The notes: generated by a model not told the origin, from the letters alone. Positions 26,998 to 36,731 are shown, numbered from the stretch's first letter. The stretch is DNA of 64,000 bases from Rhodovarius crocodyli (GCA_945901085.1 CAMDJV010000015.1:23023-87022); one strand, 5' to 3'. Translations and numbers: made by a program.

Positions 26998-27824
26998 TGC
27001 GCGCAGCACTGCGTCGGCCGGCCGCTTTGCTGGGGGGGCTGCTGGTGGTCGTCCATCTGGTGGTGGCCATTGCCGCGCCCTGGATCGCGCCCTTCGCGCC
27101 AACCTCTTTGCTCGATGCGCCGCTGGAGCCGCCGGGTGCGACCTATTGGCTGGGCACGGATGATCTGGGGCGGGATGCTTTTTCGCGGCTGCTCTGGGGG
27201 GGGCGGGTGGCCATGCTGGTGGCCTTTGCGGCCGGCGCCGTGGCCGTGCTGGGGGGCGCTTTGCTGGGGCTGGCCGCGGCATATCGGCGCGGCGGCTTTG
27301 ATGATGTGGTGATGCGCCTGGTGGAGATGAAACTCGCCGTCCCAACCATTCTCTTTGTCGCTATTTTCGTCACCGGCTTTGGACAATCCGTGCCGGTGCT
27401 GATTGTGGCGGTGGGGATCATTCAGATGATGGGCGTGGTGCGCACCAGCCGCGCCGCCGGCATTGTGCTGATGGAGCAGGGCTATGTGCGCGCGGCGCAA
27501 CTGAATGGCGAAAGCGGGCTGATCATTATCCTGCGCGAATTGCTGCCCAATGTGGCGGATCTGCTGGCGGTGGAATTTGCGCTGCGTGCCTCCTCCGCGC
27601 TGCTGCTGGTCTCGGCGCTGTCCTTCCTGGGCCTGGGCATTTCCCCGCCCACGCCGGATTGGGGCCTGATGGTGGAGGATGGGATGGCGCTGTTGGAAAG
27701 CGAGCCGGCCCTCGTGCTCGCCCCTGCCCTATGTATCTCCACCCTCGTGCTGGGCATGAACCTTGCAGCCGAAGGGCTGGCCGATGCACTGGGGCTGGAT
27801 GCGGCGCGGGGTGGCGGTGGCTGA
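26997..27824 (+). CDS. ABC permease, DppC type
   Basis: A 275-residue partner permease. Its GTDDLGRDAFSRLLWG segment is the DppC hallmark, and the EAA loop (AAQLNGESGLIIILRELLPN) and SFLGLGISPPTPDWG near the C-terminus are also present. The start overlaps the DppB stop by one base (ATG at 26997). It would form the heterodimeric pore with the DppB-type protein. Confidence 0.88.
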   Translation: MRAALRRPAALLGGLLVVVHLVVAIAAPWIAPFAPTSLLDAPLEPPGATYWLGTDDLGRDAFSRLLWGGRVAMLVAFAAGAVAVLGGALLGLAAAYRRGGFDDVVMRLVEMKLAVPTILFVAIFVTGFGQSVPVLIVAVGIIQMMGVVRTSRAAGIVLMEQGYVRAAQLNGESGLIIILRELLPNVADLLAVEFALRASSALLLVSALSFLGLGISPPTPDWGLMVEDGMALLESEPALVLAPALCISTLVLGMNLAAEGLADALGLDAARGGGG

Positions 27825-29472
27825 GCCGGTGCTGCAGGTCCGCGCGCTTTGCATCGAATGGCGCGGCGCGGATGGGCGCACCAACCGGGTGGTGGATGGC
27901 GTGTCCTTCGACCTGGCGCCCGGCGCCACCTTGGGCATTGCCGGCGAGAGCGGCAGCGGCAAATCCACCCTGGCGCGGGCGTTGTTGGGCCATTGCCGCC
28001 CTGGCAGCGCGATCACCAGCGGCAGCATCCGCCTCGATGGCGAGAATCTCGCGAGCCTGTCCGAGCCGGAACTTGCCCGCCGGCGCGGTCGGGTGATGGC
28101 GATGGTGCCGCAGAACCCCCTCGCCTCGCTCACCTTCCATATGCCGGTGGGGCGGCAATTGGAGGAGGTGCTGCGGCTGCGCGCCGGGCTTTCGGCCAAG
28201 GCGGCGGGGCTGCGCGCGCTGGAATTATTCGGCCAGATGGGCCTGCCCGAGCCTGAGCGGCTGGTGCGCCGCTACCCCCATCAACTCTCGGGCGGGCAGC
28301 GCCAGCGCGTGGTGCTGGCCTGTGCCATCGCCTGCGACCCCGCCTTGCTGGTGCTGGATGAACCCACCACGGCGCTGGACAAGACCACCGAGGCGCAGGT
28401 GCTAGACCTGATCCGACGGCTGCGCATGGCACGCCAGGGCGCCATGGTTATCGTCACCCATGACCTCAATGTGGTGGCCGATATCTGTGACCAGGTGCTG
28501 GTGATGCAGCATGGCCGCATCATCGAGCAAGGGGCGGTTGGCACGGTGTTTTCTGCCCCGCGCGAGGCCTATACGCGCGGGCTGCTGGGCGCCGCCTTGC
28601 GGGTGGAGGAGGCAAGCCGCGCCACCCATGCCGCGCCGGGCCCGACGCTATTGGAGGTCAAAGGCCTCAGCTTTCGTTATGCGCGCCCCTCGTTGCTGCG
28701 GAGGAACCCGCTCGGCCCGCCCATATTGGATGGGGTCGGCCTGAGCCTGGCGCGGGGCGAGGTGCTCGGTGTCATCGGTGAATCGGGCTCGGGCAAGACG
28801 ACGCTGGGGGGTATCATTGCCGGGTTATTGGGTGGCGAGGCAACTGCGGTGCGCTTTGATGGCCGCCCGCTTCCGGGCCTCGCCGCACAGCGCACGCGCG
28901 AACAACGCCGGCGCATCCAGATGGTGTTTCAGGACCCGCTCTCCTCGCTCAATCCGCGCCGCCGCGTGGGCGATGCGGTGATGCGGCCGCTACAGCTTTT
29001 CCGGGGGCTGGAGCGGCGCGAAGCAGCCCGCTGCGCTGCGAGCCTGTTCGAGGAGTTGGGGCTGGAGGCAGCGCTGCTGTCGCGCTTCCCGCGGCAACTC
29101 TCGGGCGGGCAGCAGCAGCGTGTCGCCATCGCCCGTGCCTTCGCGGCCGAGCCGGATTTGCTGATCTGCGATGAAATCACCTCAGCGCTTGATGCCTCGG
29201 TGCAGGCGCAGCTGCTGGATCATTTGGCGATGATGCAACGCCGCCAGGGCACGGCGATGCTGCTCATCACCCATGACCTCGCCGTGGTCTGGCGCATGGC
29301 GCCGCGCGTATTGGTGATGCAGGGGGGGCGGATACTGGAGGCGGGCGCGACCGAGGCAATCTTTCGCAACCCACAAAACCCCTATACCGCCGCCCTGCTC
29401 GGGGCAGCGAGCCGGGCAGCGCGCGCCGGCCAGGGGGTACTGGCCGGCACGGGCGATAAGAAACCGCTATAG
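27817..29472 (+). CDS. Fused double ABC ATPase (DppD-DppF type)
   Basis: A ~551-residue protein containing two complete ATPase domains in one chain. Domain 1 has GESGSGKST, LSGGQRQR and [10 protein letters not shown]; domain 2 has GESGSGKTT, LSGGQQQR and CDEITSALD. Both have the H-loop histidine (VTHDL / ITHDL). It drives the adjacent permeases. The GTG at 27817 gives a normal MAEPVLQV start and overlaps the permease; ATG 27799 and GTG 27811 are alternatives. In domain 2 the Walker B is LLICDE with Ile-Thr in place of Pro-Thr. It ends convergently with ptxD, overlapping by six bases. Confidence 0.88.
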   Translation: MAEPVLQVRALCIEWRGADGRTNRVVDGVSFDLAPGATLGIAGESGSGKSTLARALLGHCRPGSAITSGSIRLDGENLASLSEPELARRRGRVMAMVPQNPLASLTFHMPVGRQLEEVLRLRAGLSAKAAGLRALELFGQMGLPEPERLVRRYPHQLSGGQRQRVVLACAIACDPALLVLDEPTTALDKTTEAQVLDLIRRLRMARQGAMVIVTHDLNVVADICDQVLVMQHGRIIEQGAVGTVFSAPREAYTRGLLGAALRVEEASRATHAAPGPTLLEVKGLSFRYARPSLLRRNPLGPPILDGVGLSLARGEVLGVIGESGSGKTTLGGIIAGLLGGEATAVRFDGRPLPGLAAQRTREQRRRIQMVFQDPLSSLNPRRRVGDAVMRPLQLFRGLERREAARCAASLFEELGLEAALLSRFPRQLSGGQQQRVAIARAFAAEPDLLICDEITSALDASVQAQLLDHLAMMQRRQGTAMLLITHDLAVVWRMAPRVLVMQGGRILEAGATEAIFRNPQNPYTAALLGAASRAARAGQGVLAGTGDKKPL

Positions 29473-30441
29473 CCGGCCGGGCATAGGCCGCCCGGCGAAG
29501 AATTCCGCCAGCGCCGTAGCCGCCTGCATGGCGATCTGCCGGCGCACCTCCACCACCGCCGAGCCAAGATGCGGGGTGAAGAGACTGCGCGGATGCTCAA
29601 GCAGGGCGGCGGGAATGGCGGATGGGCGGTCAGCCCGCGCCCAATCCTCCAATTCGAAGGCATCGGCGGCATAGCCGCCCAAATGGCCGCTCTGCAGCGC
29701 CGCCGCCACCGCGGCCTCATCCACCAGCGAGCCGCGGGCGATATTGACCAGCAATGCGCCGGGCTGCAGCCGGGCCAGGGCGGGACCGTCGATCATGTGC
29801 AGCGTGCCCCGGTTCAGCGGTGCGGCCAGCACCACCCAATCTGCGGTTGCGAGCAATCCCGTAAGGCCCACGGAACCTTCCACAGCAGGGTCGTGATGGA
29901 TGATCCGCCGGCAGGCGAAACCGGCGAGCCGGGCGGCAATGCCCCGCCCCACCGCGCCCATGCCGATAATGCCGACCACGGCCCCCTCCAGCCCTGCGCC
30001 GAAGAGGATGGGCCGCCAGCCGGCAAACCCGCCCCCGCGCACCAGCGCATCGCCGGCACGGATATGCCGGCCGAGCCCGATCATCAGCCCCAGCGCCAAT
30101 TCCGCCGTGGGCGCTGTCAGCAGGTCGGGCACCACGGCCACCGCGACATTGCGCGCGCGGCAGGCCGCGAGGTCAAAATTATCCGCCCCTTTCAGGGCGC
30201 AGCCAATGGCGCGCAGATTGGGGCAATGGGCAAGAAATTCGTCATCCACATGATCGGTCATGAAGGCCAGAAGGCCATCGGCGCCGGCGGCGCGGCGGAA
30301 CAGTTCCGCCCGCGGCCAGGGGGCCTCTGCGGGGTTGGCGTCGATGCGGGCGAAACCTGCCAGCACAGCCAGCGCATCGGGGTGGGCCTGATTGGTCACC
30401 AGGATCAGCGGCCTGTCTTGTTTCATCCAGCTGTCATCCAT
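29467..30441 (-). CDS. ptxD: Phosphonate (phosphite) dehydrogenase PtxD
   Basis: A 324-residue D-2-hydroxyacid-dehydrogenase-family enzyme that oxidises phosphite to phosphate with NAD. It matches PtxD of Pseudomonas stutzeri as I remember it: GCALKGADNFDLAACRARN, VPDLLTAPTAELALGL and FELEDWARADRP are near-identical blocks. Catalytic positions fit: K84, R236, E265 and H291, with the Rossmann GIIGMGAVG. The residue after the second strand is D184, favouring NAD. It is divergent from a phosphite-type ABC importer. The ATG at 30426 (six codons in) is a possible start and would leave the Pho box outside the gene. Confidence 0.88.
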   Translation of the reverse strand: MDDSWMKQDRPLILVTNQAHPDALAVLAGFARIDANPAEAPWPRAELFRRAAGADGLLAFMTDHVDDEFLAHCPNLRAIGCALKGADNFDLAACRARNVAVAVVPDLLTAPTAELALGLMIGLGRHIRAGDALVRGGGFAGWRPILFGAGLEGAVVGIIGMGAVGRGIAARLAGFACRRIIHHDPAVEGSVGLTGLLATADWVVLAAPLNRGTLHMIDGPALARLQPGALLVNIARGSLVDEAAVAAALQSGHLGGYAADAFELEDWARADRPSAIPAALLEHPRSLFTPHLGSAVVEVRRQIAMQAATALAEFFAGRPMPGRL

Positions 30442-30448
30442 CTATCGT
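30431..30448 (+). promoter_or_regulatory. PhoB box between ptxD and phnC/ptxA
   Basis: CTGTCAT (30431-30437) matches the PhoB consensus exactly. CTATCGT (30442-30448) follows after a 4-nt spacer, matching five of seven. It overlaps the first codons of the longest ptxD frame, supporting the later ptxD start at 30426. It could drive the ptxABC-type genes and possibly ptxD. Confidence 0.5.
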
Positions 30449-30475
30449 CCGGGAGCGGCTATCCCACATTCAGTC

Positions 30476-31291
30476 ATGCAATCGAACCGCAGTTTGGCAC
30501 CTGACACCAAATCATCATCGAATCTGCCCCCGGCCATGGCCGTGGAAGGCCTGAGTGTTCGCTATGGCCGCGATGTCGTCGCGCTGGGTTGCATTGATCT
30601 CGCCTTTGCGCCGGGTGGTTTTACCGTGCTGCTCGGGCCCTCGGGCGCTGGTAAAAGCACTTTGCTGCGCTGCCTGAACGGGCTGGCGCGGCCCAGTGCC
30701 GGCCGGGTGCTGGGGCCCGATGCTGCGCCCATTCATCGCCGCCTGCGGGCGCATCGGCGGCAGACCGGCATGGTCTTCCAGCAGCACCAATTGATCGGCC
30801 GGCTGAGTGTGTTGGACAATGTGCTGATCGGCTTGCTGGGCCAGCGCAGCCCCTGGACAGCCCTGCTGCCGCCATCGCGCGCCGAGCGCGAACGGGCGCT
30901 TGATGCGCTGGAACGTGTCGGCCTGATCGAGCGCGCGCTCACGCGGGCCGATGCGCTCTCGGGCGGGCAGCAGCAGCGCGTGGGCATTGCCCGCGCCCTG
31001 GTGCAGCGGCCCCGCCTGATGCTGGCCGATGAACCCGTCGCCAGCCTGGACCCGGTAACGGCGGAGCGCGTACTCGACCTCCTCGCCCGCATCTGCCGCG
31101 AGGATGGCATCACCGCCATTGTCAGCCTGCACCAGGTGGAATTCGCCCGCCGCTATGCCGAGCGGATCGTGGCGTTAGCCGCGGGCGCGGTGGTGTTTGA
31201 TGGCCCCCCTGCCCTTCTGGCCGAAGCCGATATCGCCCGCATCTACGGCCCCGCCCACAGCCCCCAAGCCGCGCAAGAGGAATACGCATGA
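30476..31291 (+). CDS. phnC: Phosphite/phosphonate ABC transporter ATP-binding protein (PhnC/PtxA)
   Basis: A 271-residue ATPase with Walker A GPSGAGKST, the Q-loop FQQHQLIGRLSVLDNV typical of PhnC, signature LSGGQQQRV and Walker B LMLADEPVASLD. It overlaps the binding-protein gene by four bases. ATG 30476 is used; ATG 30536 would remove a 20-residue leader and give more room for a promoter behind the Pho box. The next two genes and ptxD make phosphite the most likely cargo, with phosphonates possible. Confidence 0.88.
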   Translation: MQSNRSLAPDTKSSSNLPPAMAVEGLSVRYGRDVVALGCIDLAFAPGGFTVLLGPSGAGKSTLLRCLNGLARPSAGRVLGPDAAPIHRRLRAHRRQTGMVFQQHQLIGRLSVLDNVLIGLLGQRSPWTALLPPSRAERERALDALERVGLIERALTRADALSGGQQQRVGIARALVQRPRLMLADEPVASLDPVTAERVLDLLARICREDGITAIVSLHQVEFARRYAERIVALAAGAVVFDGPPALLAEADIARIYGPAHSPQAAQEEYA

Positions 31292-32148
31292 ACCGCCGCC
31301 AACTCACCGCCTTTGCCACTTTGCTTCCGGGCCTGGCCCTCGCCCAGGGGAGCGACCCGCGCCGCATCCGCGTGGCGCTGCTGCCCGATGAGAATGCCTC
31401 GACGCTGATCCAGAACGCCCAGCCGCTCAAGAATTACCTGGAACAGCGGCTGGGGCGCAGCGTCGAGTTGATCGTCACCACCGATTATTCCTCGATGATC
31501 GAGGCGATGCGGTTCGGCCGCATCGAGGTGGCGTATTTCGGCCCCTTTTCCTATGTGCTGGCCAAGACCCGGGCGCCGGCGATCGAGGCCTTCGCCGTGG
31601 GCGTGGAGCGCGGCGCGCCCACCTATCAATCCATCATCATCGCCGGTGCCTCCGGGCCGGTGCGGGGGTTGGAGGATATTCGTGGCAAGGCCATGGGCTT
31701 TGGCGACCAGGCCTCCACCTCCTCCCATCTCGTGCCACGTGCGCTGCTGCTGCAACGCGCGGGGCTGCGTGGCGGCGCAGATTACCGCGTGGTGCATCTG
31801 GGCGCGCATGATGCGGTGGCGCGCGCGGTGCAGTCCGGCCAGGTTGCGGCGGGCGCGCTGTCGGAGGCGATTTTCCGCACCCTCATCACCCGCCAAGTGA
31901 TCGACCCGGCGCGGGTGGTGGAAGTGGCGCTCTCCGCCCCCATCCCGAACTACCCCATGGTCATGCAGGGCAGCCTTGCAGAGCCTCTGAAGGCCGCCAT
32001 CCGCGCGGCCTTCCTCGATCTGCGCGAGCCCGAGGTGCTGCGCGCCTTTCGCGTCAAGGGTTTCGCGCCGACCACCGACGCCGCCTATGACATCCTGCGC
32101 GAGACTGCGCGCGTGCTGGAGCTTGACCTGGGCAGCATGCGCGGATGA
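31288..32148 (+). CDS. phnD: Phosphite/phosphonate-binding periplasmic protein (PhnD/PtxB)
   Basis: A 286-residue receptor with a signal peptide ending near LALAQ. The mature chain starts IRVALLPDE and has TTDYSSMIEAMRFGRIEVAY followed by FGPFSYV, a block characteristic of PtxB/PhnD-family receptors, and later DQASTSSHLVPR, which contributes anion contacts. This pattern is close to PtxB as I recall it. It overlaps phnC and phnE by four bases each. Confidence 0.88.
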   Translation: MNRRQLTAFATLLPGLALAQGSDPRRIRVALLPDENASTLIQNAQPLKNYLEQRLGRSVELIVTTDYSSMIEAMRFGRIEVAYFGPFSYVLAKTRAPAIEAFAVGVERGAPTYQSIIIAGASGPVRGLEDIRGKAMGFGDQASTSSHLVPRALLLQRAGLRGGADYRVVHLGAHDAVARAVQSGQVAAGALSEAIFRTLITRQVIDPARVVEVALSAPIPNYPMVMQGSLAEPLKAAIRAAFLDLREPEVLRAFRVKGFAPTTDAAYDILRETARVLELDLGSMRG

Positions 32149-32939
32149 GCCGCCACGCCGCCATCCTGGCCGCGGATGCCGCCGCGGGTCGGCGACACGC
32201 GGCGCTGGCCACGGTGGTGCTGGCGGTGGCCCTCGGCGCACTGGGCGTGAGCGGCTTTTTCGATGCCGAGCGCTTTGCCGATGCCTGGCCGGCGGTGGCG
32301 CAGATTTCTTCGGAAATGGTACCGCCTGATTTCAGCCGCTGGCAGAGCTGGCTGCGGCCGCTGGCGGATACGCTGGCCATGTCCATTGCCGGCACCGCAT
32401 TGGCGGTGGCCTTCTCCCTGCCGCTGGCGCTGCTGGCGGCGGTGAATACGGCGCCAAACGCGGTGGTGCAGCAATTGGCGCGGCTGCTGCTCTCCTTCCT
32501 GCGCTCGGTGCCCGAGATCATCATGGGCATCCTCTTCGTCGCTGCGGTGGGTTTTGGCGCGCTGCCGGGGGTGCTGGCCTTGGGGCTGCATAGCGTGGGC
32601 ATGGTGGGGAAGTTCTATGCCGAGGCGATCGAGCATACCGACCCCCGCCCAGCCGAGGCGGCACGGGCCGCCGGCGCTGGGCCGTTGCAGATCATCCAGC
32701 GCGCCATCCTGCCGCAGGTGCTGCCGCAATTGGCCGACATCACGCTCTATCGCTGGGAGTATCATTTCCGCGCCTCGGCGGTGCTGGGTATCGTCGGCGC
32801 GGGCGGCATCGGCTTTGAATTGATCGCGGCCTTGCGATTGATGGCCTATGATCAGGTTTCCGCCATCCTGCTGGCCATTCTCGCCTGCGTGGTGGTCGTG
32901 GATGCCACGGGCGCCGCCTTGCGGCAGCGACTGCGCTGA
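32145..32939 (+). CDS. phnE: Phosphite/phosphonate ABC permease (PhnE/PtxC)
   Basis: A 264-residue permease with six helices. It has the PhnE signatures PPDFSRWQSWL, LLSFLRSVPEIIMG and the EAA-like loop AEAARAAGAGPLQIIQRAILP, then YRWEYHFRASAVLGIVGAGG. As usual for this family a single permease would act as a homodimer. It is the last gene of the unit and converges with the minus-strand operon ending at 32983. Confidence 0.88.
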   Translation: MSRHAAILAADAAAGRRHAALATVVLAVALGALGVSGFFDAERFADAWPAVAQISSEMVPPDFSRWQSWLRPLADTLAMSIAGTALAVAFSLPLALLAAVNTAPNAVVQQLARLLLSFLRSVPEIIMGILFVAAVGFGALPGVLALGLHSVGMVGKFYAEAIEHTDPRPAEAARAAGAGPLQIIQRAILPQVLPQLADITLYRWEYHFRASAVLGIVGAGGIGFELIAALRLMAYDQVSAILLAILACVVVVDATGAALRQRLR

Positions 32940-32982
32940 ACATCTGCAGCTGACCCGGCGCCGCTCTGGGGCAGCCAGCCGT

Positions 32983-33864
32983 TTATGACAAGGTTGGGTC
33001 CAACCTATCCCTCAACCAATCACCGAGAAGGGAAACCGCGAAGGTTGTCGTCACGATGATCGCGGCGGGCGAGAGCAGAATCCACGGCGCGCGCGTCAGA
33101 TATTCGCGCCCGTAACCCACCATCGAACCAAGCGATGTGGCCGGCGGCTGAACGCCGAGCCCAAGGAAGGAGAGGCCACTCTCGAGCAGAATGATCTCGG
33201 GGAAGGCCAGCGTCATCGAGACGATCAGCGTGGAGGCGATATTGGGCAGAACGTGCCGCCCCTGCACCCGCCAGGCCGAAGCGCCCAATTGCCGCACCGC
33301 CGCCGCATAGCCTTGCGCATTGGCGCTGATGGCCAGGCCGCGGGCGATGCGGGCATAACGCTCCCAGGCATGCAGCCCAAGCAGGCAGATGAACAGCACC
33401 AGCGAATTGCCGAAAAAGGCCAGCACGGCCAGCGCCAGGATCAGGAAAGGCAGGCTGGCCGAGAAATCCACCAGCGCCATCACCGCCTGCTCCACCAGGC
33501 CGCGGAACTGTGCCGCCAGCAGCCCAAGGGAGGTGCCCACGACAGCGCCGATCAGGGTGGCGCCAAAGGCAATCAGCAGGCTGGTGCGGATCGAGGAGAT
33601 CAGCCGCGACAAAACATCGCGCCCGAGTTCATCCGTGCCAAGCGGATGCAGCCAGGTGCCGCCCAGGCCAATGGGGGGCGAGAGGCGGTTGCGCAGATCC
33701 AGCGCGGTATAGGCGTAGGGGCTGACCAGATCGGCCAGCACAGCAACCGCCAGCATCAGCCCCAGCCAGCCCAGCGCAAAGGCGATGGGCAGCGGCAGGC
33801 GGCTGCGTTGCGGCTTTGGCGCCTCGGTGAAGGCAGGCGGGGTGATGGGAGAGACGTCAGCCAT
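32983..33864 (-). CDS. ABC permease, DppC type (phosphonate-ester hydrolase operon)
   Basis: A 293-residue permease with GTDELGRDVLSRLISS, the DppC hallmark, an EAA loop (YAAAVRQLGASAWRVQGRHV) and SFLGLGVQPPATSLGSM. The start at 33864 lies two bases after the preceding DppB-type gene. It is the last gene of a seven-gene operon headed by a phosphonate monoester hydrolase, so the complex probably imports that enzyme's substrate. Confidence 0.87.
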   Translation of the reverse strand: MADVSPITPPAFTEAPKPQRSRLPLPIAFALGWLGLMLAVAVLADLVSPYAYTALDLRNRLSPPIGLGGTWLHPLGTDELGRDVLSRLISSIRTSLLIAFGATLIGAVVGTSLGLLAAQFRGLVEQAVMALVDFSASLPFLILALAVLAFFGNSLVLFICLLGLHAWERYARIARGLAISANAQGYAAAVRQLGASAWRVQGRHVLPNIASTLIVSMTLAFPEIILLESGLSFLGLGVQPPATSLGSMVGYGREYLTRAPWILLSPAAIIVTTTFAVSLLGDWLRDRLDPTLS

Positions 33865-33866
33865 GC

Positions 33867-34799
33867 TCACTGCGCTCCCATCTTGCCGGCGCGAAGCCTT
33901 GGGTCCAGCACGCCATAGAGCAGGTCCACCACAAGATTCGATGCCACCATGGTGCCCGCCACCAGCAGCAGGATGCATTGCACCACCGCCAGGTCGCGAT
34001 TGCCCACCGCCACCACCAGCAGGCGGCCGACGCCGGGCCAGGAGAAGACGCTCTCAACCACCACCGCACCCGCGATCAGGCTGCCCACCATGAAGCCCAC
34101 GATGGTGACCGTGGGGATCGCTGCGTTCGGCAGGGCGTGGCCCCAAACCACGTCACGCCAGGGCACGCCCTTGGCGGAGGCCGTTCGGATATAGGATTGC
34201 CCCAGCACCTCGAGCATCGCCGATCGCGTGAAGCGCGCCAGCACGGCGGCCCCGCCCACGCCCATGGTGATGATGGGCAGAATGGCATGGCGCCAGCTCT
34301 CCTGCCCGCCCGAGGGCAACCAGCCCAGCTGAACGGCAAAGACCAGCACCAGCAGCAGCCCCAGCACGAAGGATGGCACGGTGAAGCCTGCCACGGCCAA
34401 AGCCATCACCAGGCGGTCCAGCAGCGAGTTGCGATGCAGTGCGGCCAGGATGCCGGCCGGGATGCCGATGGAAAGCTTGATGACCAGTGCCGGTATGGTG
34501 AGCGCCAGCGTGGCCGGAATGCGCTCTGCGACAAGGGTGATGGCATCGCGCCCATCACGCATGGAGCGGCCGAGATCGCCATGCAGGATCGCACCGAAAT
34601 AACGCAGATATTGCTGCCAGAGGGGTGCATCCAGCCCCCAGGCGGCGCGGAAGGCCTCGACCGCCTCTGGGGGCGCATCGGCGCCCATGATGATCTGCGC
34701 CGGGTCGCCGGAGAGGCGCAGCACGATGAAGGCGAAGGTGACCACCATGGCGATGGTCAGCGCAGCACGCAGCAGGCGGCCGGTGAGGAAACGCAGCAT
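33867..34799 (-). CDS. ABC permease, DppB type (phosphonate-ester hydrolase operon)
   Basis: A 310-residue permease: an N-terminal helix, GDPAQIIMGADAPPEAVEAF, then HGDLGRSMRDG, and an EAA loop (YIRTASAKGVPWRDVVWGHA). The ATG at 34799 lies one base past the stop of the upstream ATPase; earlier in-frame starts lie inside that gene. It forms the pore with the next permease. Confidence 0.87.
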   Translation of the reverse strand: MLRFLTGRLLRAALTIAMVVTFAFIVLRLSGDPAQIIMGADAPPEAVEAFRAAWGLDAPLWQQYLRYFGAILHGDLGRSMRDGRDAITLVAERIPATLALTIPALVIKLSIGIPAGILAALHRNSLLDRLVMALAVAGFTVPSFVLGLLLVLVFAVQLGWLPSGGQESWRHAILPIITMGVGGAAVLARFTRSAMLEVLGQSYIRTASAKGVPWRDVVWGHALPNAAIPTVTIVGFMVGSLIAGAVVVESVFSWPGVGRLLVVAVGNRDLAVVQCILLLVAGTMVASNLVVDLLYGVLDPRLRAGKMGAQ

Positions 34800-34800
34800 G

Positions 34801-35772
34801 TCAGGCCACCTGTGAAAGAAGCGGCGCATGCGCCAGATGGCAGGCCACCAGCCGCCCATCCGGGCGCGGCCGCAGCACCGGCGCCTCGGTGCGGCAGCGC
34901 GCCACCGCCTCGGCGCAGCGCGGGTGGAAGGCGCAGCCGGAAGGACGGTCGGCCGGATTGGGCGGGTCGCCCGTGAGCAGGATGCGCCGGCCGCGCCGCC
35001 CCGGATGGGGGATGGCGGAGACCAGGGCGCGAGTATAAGGGTGAGCAGGTGTTTTGAGCACCTCGTCCGGCTCACCTTCCTCGACGATGCGGCCCAGATA
35101 CATCACGGCGATGCGATGGCTGACCTGGCGCACAGCGCGCAAATCATGGCTGATGAAGAGCATAGCCATTCCGCGCCGGGCCTGGAGTTCCATCAGCAGG
35201 TTCATCACCTGTGCCTGGATTGAGACATCCAGCGCGCTGATCGGCTCATCGCAGACCAGCAGTTCCGGTGCGGTTGCCAGCGCGCGCGCCAATACGGCGC
35301 GTTGGCGCTGCCCGCCGGAGAGTTCATGCGGGTAGCGCTGGGCGTGGTCCGGCCGCAGCCCTGCCTCCACCAGCAGTTCCGCCACCCGAGCCGGCCCGGC
35401 CGGAAGGCCATGGATGATGAGCGGCTCCTCGACCTGCGCTCCGATGCTCAGGCGGCGGTCCAGCGCGCCGAGCGGGTCCTGGAACACCATTTGCATCCGG
35501 GCACGCTGCTGCCGCCACGCCCGCCCGCCGATGGGCGGCATGGGCGCGCCATCAACCTGCACCTGCCCGGCATCGGGCGCTTCGAGGCCCAGCACCAACC
35601 GCCCGGTGGTGGATTTGCCACAGCCACTTTCGCCGACCAGGCCCAGGGTGCGGCCGCGCTGCAGGGTCAGGCTCAGCCCATCCACCGCGCGCAGTTCCAC
35701 CGCCCGGCCAAAGATCCCGCGGCGCATCCTGTAACGCCGCACCAGATCGCGCGCTTGGAGAAGAACGCTCAT
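34801..35772 (-). CDS. ABC ATPase, DppF type
   Basis: A 323-residue ATPase with [49 protein letters not shown] and the SHDL switch. The C-terminal oligopeptide-transporter domain has the Cys cluster GCAFHPRCAEAVARC typical of DppD/F. Start ATG at 35772 overlaps the DppD-type gene by four bases. It pairs with the next ATPase. Confidence 0.88.
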   Translation of the reverse strand: MSVLLQARDLVRRYRMRRGIFGRAVELRAVDGLSLTLQRGRTLGLVGESGCGKSTTGRLVLGLEAPDAGQVQVDGAPMPPIGGRAWRQQRARMQMVFQDPLGALDRRLSIGAQVEEPLIIHGLPAGPARVAELLVEAGLRPDHAQRYPHELSGGQRQRAVLARALATAPELLVCDEPISALDVSIQAQVMNLLMELQARRGMAMLFISHDLRAVRQVSHRIAVMYLGRIVEEGEPDEVLKTPAHPYTRALVSAIPHPGRRGRRILLTGDPPNPADRPSGCAFHPRCAEAVARCRTEAPVLRPRPDGRLVACHLAHAPLLSQVA

Positions 35773-36731
35773 GCCAGCACCGGCGCTTCTGCGGCGAGAA
35801 TGCAGGCGGCGCGGTGGGATATATGCAAATCTGCCAGTTCCGGCACGGCCTGCAGGCAGGCCGCGCGCGCATGCGGGCAGCGCGGCGCGAAGGCGCAGCC
35901 GGGCGGCATGGCCCATGGCTCAGGCACGCCGCCGGGAATGGCCATCAGCGGCCGACGCTCGCCATCCAATGGCGGCAGCGCGCCCAGCAGGCCCTGCGTG
36001 TAAGGATGGGCCGGATGGGCAAAGATCTGGCCGGAGGCCGCTTCCTCGACGATGCGCCCGGCATACATCACCGCCACCCGCTCGCAGGTTTCTGAGACGA
36101 CACCGAGGTCATGGGTGATCAGCACCAGCGCCATGCCCATCTCACGACGCAGCCCCTGCAACAGGTCGAGAATCTGCGCCTGGATGGTCACATCGAGCGC
36201 GGTGGTGGGCTCGTCGGCCACCAAAACTTCCGGCCGTCCTGCCAGGGCGATGGCGATCATCACCCGCTGGTTCTGCCCGCCGGATAATTCATGCGGAAAG
36301 GCATCAAGGCGGCGCTGGGCATCGGGCATGCCCACGGCGTCAAGCAGCCGCTTTGCCTCGGCGCGCGCGGGCGCGCCGCTCAACCCCTGATGCAGCGACA
36401 GCGCCTCGGTGATCTGCCGGCCGATGCGATGCACCGGATTGAGGCTGCTCGCCGGATCCTGGAAGATCATGGCGATGCGACCACCACGCACCTGCTCCAG
36501 CGTGGCGGCCTTCGCACCCAGCAATTCCATGCCCCCCAGCCGCACGCTGCCGGTGACGCGCGCCTTGCCCGGCAGCAAGCCCAGTGCCGCGAGCCAGGTG
36601 ACGGATTTGCCACAACCACTCTCGCCCACGAGGCCCAACGCCTCACCGGGCGCCACATCGAGATCAATGCCACGCAGCGCCGGCTGGCCGGCGAAGCTGA
36701 CCGCGAGGCCACGGATCTGAACCAGGCTCAT
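35769..36731 (-). CDS. ABC ATPase, DppD type
   Basis: A 320-residue ATPase with [49 protein letters not shown] and ITHDL, and a C-terminal [15 protein letters not shown]ys cluster. The ATG at 36731 overlaps the binding-protein stop by four bases. Unlike the operon at 22.9-29.5 kb, where both ATPases are fused, here they are separate genes. Confidence 0.88.
   Translation of the reverse strand: MSLVQIRGLAVSFAGQPALRGIDLDVAPGEALGLVGESGCGKSVTWLAALGLLPGKARVTGSVRLGGMELLGAKAATLEQVRGGRIAMIFQDPASSLNPVHRIGRQITEALSLHQGLSGAPARAEAKRLLDAVGMPDAQRRLDAFPHELSGGQNQRVMIAIALAGRPEVLVADEPTTALDVTIQAQILDLLQGLRREMGMALVLITHDLGVVSETCERVAVMYAGRIVEEAASGQIFAHPAHPYTQGLLGALPPLDGERRPLMAIPGGVPEPWAMPPGCAFAPRCPHARAACLQAVPELADLHISHRAACILAAEAPVLA

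Noticed and set aside
32940..32982. Terminator between the convergent phnE and permease genes
   Set aside because: A GC-rich imperfect stem is present but has a mismatch and no T-run, so I could not support it.
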